Positions 61,339-64,000 of a DNA stretch of 64,000 bases are shown in pieces; the first letter of the stretch is position 1; every line of letters starts with the position of its first letter. Below the pieces are notes generated by a model. It was given only the letters and a program-made list of their open reading frames with translations, searched no databases and had not been told where the DNA came from. The position numbers and the translations under genes are program-made. The DNA is taken from the NCBI GenBank assembly GCA_913056195.1, contig CAJXMF010000006.1, positions 1-64,000 on the forward strand, read 5' to 3'. Source of the DNA: an uncultured Methylococcaceae bacterium (GTDB lineage Bacteria > Pseudomonadota > Gammaproteobacteria > Methylococcales > Methylomonadaceae).

Positions 61339-63132
61339 ATGCAGGACCCCGTTCAAGAACTCGTTCAGATCATAGAAAAGCAACAACTCACCTCTCTGTT
61401 TCAACCCATAGTCTCTACCCGCGAGCGCACGATTTATGCGTATGAAGCCTTGATTCGCGGTCCTTCAGACAGTCAACTGCATAACCCTGTCAGCCTGTTC
61501 AGCCTGGCCGACCAACACAACCTGTCGCCTGAGCTTGACCACACCTGCCGAAAAAACAATATCGAACAATTTTCCAAACTCCCCTTTGATGGCAAGTTAT
61601 TTTTGAATATCAATCCTTTGGTGTTAATGGATAAACGACTCAGTCAGGGTAGAACCCTGACCTACCTGGAACAAGCCGGTATCGCGCCATCCCGTGTGGT
61701 GATTGAACTGACCGAATACCATCCGTTTCATGACTTTAATCTGATTCGAGATGCCTTGCTGCATTATCGAAAGATGGGGTTTGAGATTGCGTTAGATGAT
61801 TTAGGCACGGGCTATTCAGGTCTTCAGGTATGGACTGAATTACTCCCCGATTATGTCAAAATCGATCGCCATTTTATTCAGGATATTGATAAAGACCCCG
61901 TAAAGCGCAATTTTGTCCGCTCTATTCAAAACATGGCACAAGCCACCAATTGCCGTGTTATTGCTGAAGGCATAGAAACAAAAGAAGAATTTCAGGTCAT
62001 GGATGAACTGGGCGTATGTTTCTTGCAAGGCTATTTTCTGGCACGCCCCGCCAAAACACCGCCAACAAAAATTGCCGATGATCTATTCCCCAATAAAAAA
62101 ACCAATAACGCCAAAATACCTGAACTGCATACCGGCCCACGCATTGATAGCATCATGCAAAAGCTGGAAGCCATTTCACCATACACGACCAACATAGAGG
62201 TACTGGATTTATTGCAGAAAAACAGCGACCTGTCCGTTTTGCCTCTGGTTGAAAATGGTATACCCAAAGGTCTGATTTATAGAGATAGGTTTTTGAGCAA
62301 ACTGTTTGCCTCCCGCTATGGAGTAGATCTCTACGGCCGCCACACGGTGGACCAGTTCATCGACACCCCGCCCATCATCGTCGATCGTTTTGAGACGACC
62401 GAGGCAGTCAGCCAGCAAATTACAGAACTGCAACATGACAGCCACAGTGCCTTCGTGGTGACTGAAAACGGCCTATATTGCGGTGTTGCAACTGTCATGG
62501 CTCTATTGCAAGTCATCACCACCCAACAAATCAAAAATGCACAGCATGCCAACCCGCTCACCCTGCTGCCGGGCATTACGCCAATTAACCAAATGATTGA
62601 CAATATGCTGCGTGAAAAACAACACTTCACCCTGGCCTATTTTGATCTCGATAATTTCAAACCCTTTAATGATATTTACAGTTTCGCCAAGGGTGACGAA
62701 GCGATTAAACTTGTCGCACAAACCCTGGTCGCCGCCCGAGACAATGAAAACGATATTGTCGGCCATATCGGTGGCGATGATTTTGTGATGATTTTCACGT
62801 CACAAAACTGGGAAAGCCGTTGTCAGAAAATCCTGGCTGATTTTGACCGTCAGGCCAAACTGTTTTATACACCAGAGCATCAAAAAGCGGGCGGAATAAA
62901 AGCCACCGACCGCACAGGAAAACCTTGTTTTTTTCCCTTGCTCAGCCTGTCCATCGGCATTGTTACCGCTGAAGCCATGTTTGGCTGCACATCACATCTT
63001 GAATTAGCTGATTTACTGGCCGAAGCCAAACATCAGGCCAAAAAGATAAAAGGAAGTGGTTATTTTGTGAATCGGCGTCATGCTCAATTGAACCAATTAA
63101 ACGCAATAACTGAGGAAGGCATGCCCCACTAA
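61339..63132 (+). CDS. EAL-CBS-GGDEF cyclic-di-GMP signalling protein
   Basis: 597 aa from the ATG at 61339 (GTG at 61309 is an alternative). Domain order: EAL phosphodiesterase (about 10-245) with YAYEALIRGP, NINPLVLMD, ELTEYHPF, ALDDLGTGYSGLQVW and PDYVKIDRHFI, all key catalytic residues present. Two CBS-like repeats follow (about 280-410; NSDLSVLPLVENGIPKGLIY and HSAFVVTENGLYCGV), then a GGDEF domain (about 430-590) with VGHIGGDDFVMIF, a conservative Asp for Glu change. The phosphodiesterase looks competent; the cyclase could be active or act as a GTP sensor. CBS repeats usually bind adenine nucleotides. No membrane span. Confidence 0.88.
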   Translation: MQDPVQELVQIIEKQQLTSLFQPIVSTRERTIYAYEALIRGPSDSQLHNPVSLFSLADQHNLSPELDHTCRKNNIEQFSKLPFDGKLFLNINPLVLMDKRLSQGRTLTYLEQAGIAPSRVVIELTEYHPFHDFNLIRDALLHYRKMGFEIALDDLGTGYSGLQVWTELLPDYVKIDRHFIQDIDKDPVKRNFVRSIQNMAQATNCRVIAEGIETKEEFQVMDELGVCFLQGYFLARPAKTPPTKIADDLFPNKKTNNAKIPELHTGPRIDSIMQKLEAISPYTTNIEVLDLLQKNSDLSVLPLVENGIPKGLIYRDRFLSKLFASRYGVDLYGRHTVDQFIDTPPIIVDRFETTEAVSQQITELQHDSHSAFVVTENGLYCGVATVMALLQVITTQQIKNAQHANPLTLLPGITPINQMIDNMLREKQHFTLAYFDLDNFKPFNDIYSFAKGDEAIKLVAQTLVAARDNENDIVGHIGGDDFVMIFTSQNWESRCQKILADFDRQAKLFYTPEHQKAGGIKATDRTGKPCFFPLLSLSIGIVTAEAMFGCTSHLELADLLAEAKHQAKKIKGSGYFVNRRHAQLNQLNAITEEGMPH

Positions 63133-63169
63133 AAAGAGCCCCTCACAGGTGGTTTAGCCTCGTAAAACA

Positions 63170-63931
63170 TTACAAAAATTGACGACTCAACCAACTGTAT
63201 ACGCGCTTTATCAATAAAACCTCAGCATGCTGCCAGGCGTGTCCGGCATCCGGTATTACAATCTGTCGAAAATCGCCGTTATCGCGCCCGGCTAAACGTC
63301 GTTTTCGTGCGCTCAGGCGGGTTGTAAGCCAATCATTTTCCGCATAAATATCCAGCACGGGCATGCTTAATCCAGACAATTGCGCTATAACATTCTGTTG
63401 TTTTTGTTTATCAGCCGGCACAAACATACTGATGAGAACGAGAGCCTTTATCCCATTATTCTGGACCGCATAGGCCAAGGCTTCGCGTGCACCCAAACCA
63501 TAACCGACCAGCACGATGTTTTCGATTTGATGTTGTCGCAAATAATTTACTGCAACATTGATCCGCGCCAGCGTTTCTGCTCTCAGGCTTTGGTAATCAG
63601 CTACCGGCGCCCCTTCTTCAAGAATCGGTAGTTGCAAAGACAGGCTGGCCCAGCGATGAGCCGGCAATTCTGTTCTTAACCGATGTATCAGCGGAAACTG
63701 ATCGGGATAGCCGCCCTGGTCATGCAAAATAATCGCGGTCCCTAAATTTTTGGCTTGTGTCGTTTGGGTGTACAGGGCAAGAAACTTACGATCTTTGTGC
63801 TTGAGCCAAACGATGTCACCTGTTTTCAGGGTTTGCTGCACCAATTCAGCATAGTGCTGTTCCCGCCTGACATCACTGGCCTGAACCTGTAATGCATACA
63901 CAAATAAAATCAAAAACAAGCGTATCTTCAT
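63170..63931 (-). CDS. Exported DUF3530-type alpha/beta-hydrolase-fold protein
   Basis: 253 aa with a signal peptide (LFLILFVYALQVQA). The fold is that of an alpha/beta hydrolase: AIILHDQGGYPDQFPLIHRL, NIVLVGYGLGAREALAYAV, VLDIYAENDWLTTRL and VIPDAGHAWQHAEV. The usual nucleophile serine is absent: the elbow reads G-Y-G-L-G. Hydrolase activity is therefore doubtful, and the family may bind rather than cleave. Its ATG overlaps the stop of the next gene upstream (ATGA). Confidence 0.8.
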   Translation of the reverse strand: MKIRLFLILFVYALQVQASDVRREQHYAELVQQTLKTGDIVWLKHKDRKFLALYTQTTQAKNLGTAIILHDQGGYPDQFPLIHRLRTELPAHRWASLSLQLPILEEGAPVADYQSLRAETLARINVAVNYLRQHQIENIVLVGYGLGAREALAYAVQNNGIKALVLISMFVPADKQKQQNVIAQLSGLSMPVLDIYAENDWLTTRLSARKRRLAGRDNGDFRQIVIPDAGHAWQHAEVLLIKRVYSWLSRQFL

Positions 63932-64000
63932 TGTTTTTGAGAATGGCTGTAAAAATCGCTGTCTCGATAGAGTTCATGAATATGACGTAATATCACCATG
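63928..64000 (-). CDS. C-terminal end of an unidentified protein (cut by window edge)
   Basis: The minus strand is open from the window end to a TGA at 63928-63930, ending HELYRDSDFYSHSQKQ. The stop overlaps the DUF3530 gene start by four bases, the pattern of a coupled operon. Too little remains for a family call. Confidence 0.45.
   Translation of the reverse strand, partial: MVILRHIHELYRDSDFYSHSQKQ

Noticed and set aside
1-64000. CRISPR arrays, rRNA and tRNA genes
   Set aside because: I scanned for regularly spaced direct repeats, rRNA-like blocks and tRNA cloverleaf or GGTTCGAATCC patterns and saw none convincing. A covariance-model search would be decisive.

Overview
The window most resembles the chromosome of a gammaproteobacterial (type I) methanotroph or close methylotroph of the order Methylococcales. 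The main evidence is a complete ribulose monophosphate (RuMP) formaldehyde-assimilation gene set: two hexulose-6-phosphate synthases, phosphohexuloisomerase, transketolase, transaldolase, fructose-bisphosphate aldolase and fructose bisphosphatase. Two tandem methylene-tetrahydromethanopterin dehydrogenases of the MtdB type and a full Entner-Doudoroff branch (zwf-pgl-edd-eda) support this. Base composition looks moderate (mid-40s % GC by eye). No rRNA, tRNA or CRISPR array was recognised.

Layout. 1-4.5 kb: aa3 cytochrome oxidase operon (ctaC-ctaD-32-aa ORF-ctaG-ctaE), minus strand. 4.8-8.6 kb: queA, a MinD/FlhG-like ATPase, carboxynorspermidine decarboxylase and 5-formyl-THF cyclo-ligase, minus strand. 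8.7-10.7 kb: tandem mtdB paralogs, plus strand. 10.8-12 kb: a decayed ParE-type toxin with an intact antitoxin, then a GacA/UvrY response regulator. 12.1-14.6 kb: c-type cytochromes and a cytochrome cd1 (NirS/NirN-like) protein. 14.6-25.3 kb: the RuMP block, all on the minus strand. 25.6-29.2 kb: HAD phosphatase, dhaK and dhaL (convergent), PfkB kinase. 29.3-34.1 kb: Entner-Doudoroff operon. 34.8-35.6 kb: mobile-element debris and a tiny membrane protein gene. 36.5-40.4 kb: LEA-like lipoprotein and a gnnA-gnnB-lpxB lipid A group. 40.6-49.2 kb: heavy-metal export (His-rich protein, CzcCBA, Zn/Cd P-type ATPase). 49.8-57.6 kb: porin, GIY-YIG protein, rnhA, methyltransferase, M14-like peptidase, alpha/beta hydrolase and an OlsF-like two-domain acyltransferase. 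57.8-64 kb: ParA plus CHAD-domain protein, Lys-rich histone-like protein, and an EAL-CBS-GGDEF protein.

The most unusual content lies inside the RuMP block. Two unrecognised proteins carry many copies of a short motif, roughly [TS]-[GR]-V-x-K-Y-[LVI]-x-K. One (404 aa) looks cytosolic and carries about 16 copies, mostly every 18-20 residues. It sits between two hps genes that are identical over about 647 bp. The other (236 aa) has a signal peptide, a single membrane span and a predicted cytosolic tail with four copies, and sits between tkt and tal. Low-complexity linkers joining a repeated short motif, one soluble and one membrane-tethered version, embedded among enzymes of a single pathway, suggest a scaffold or condensate system for RuMP enzymes. 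This is inference from sequence and context only.

Secondary points of interest are the ParA-CHAD pair (possible polyphosphate-granule positioning), a gnnA/gnnB pair next to lpxB (possible amide-linked lipid A), a nspC gene that appears to begin at a non-canonical start codon, and cd1/c-type cytochrome genes running directly on from fbp.
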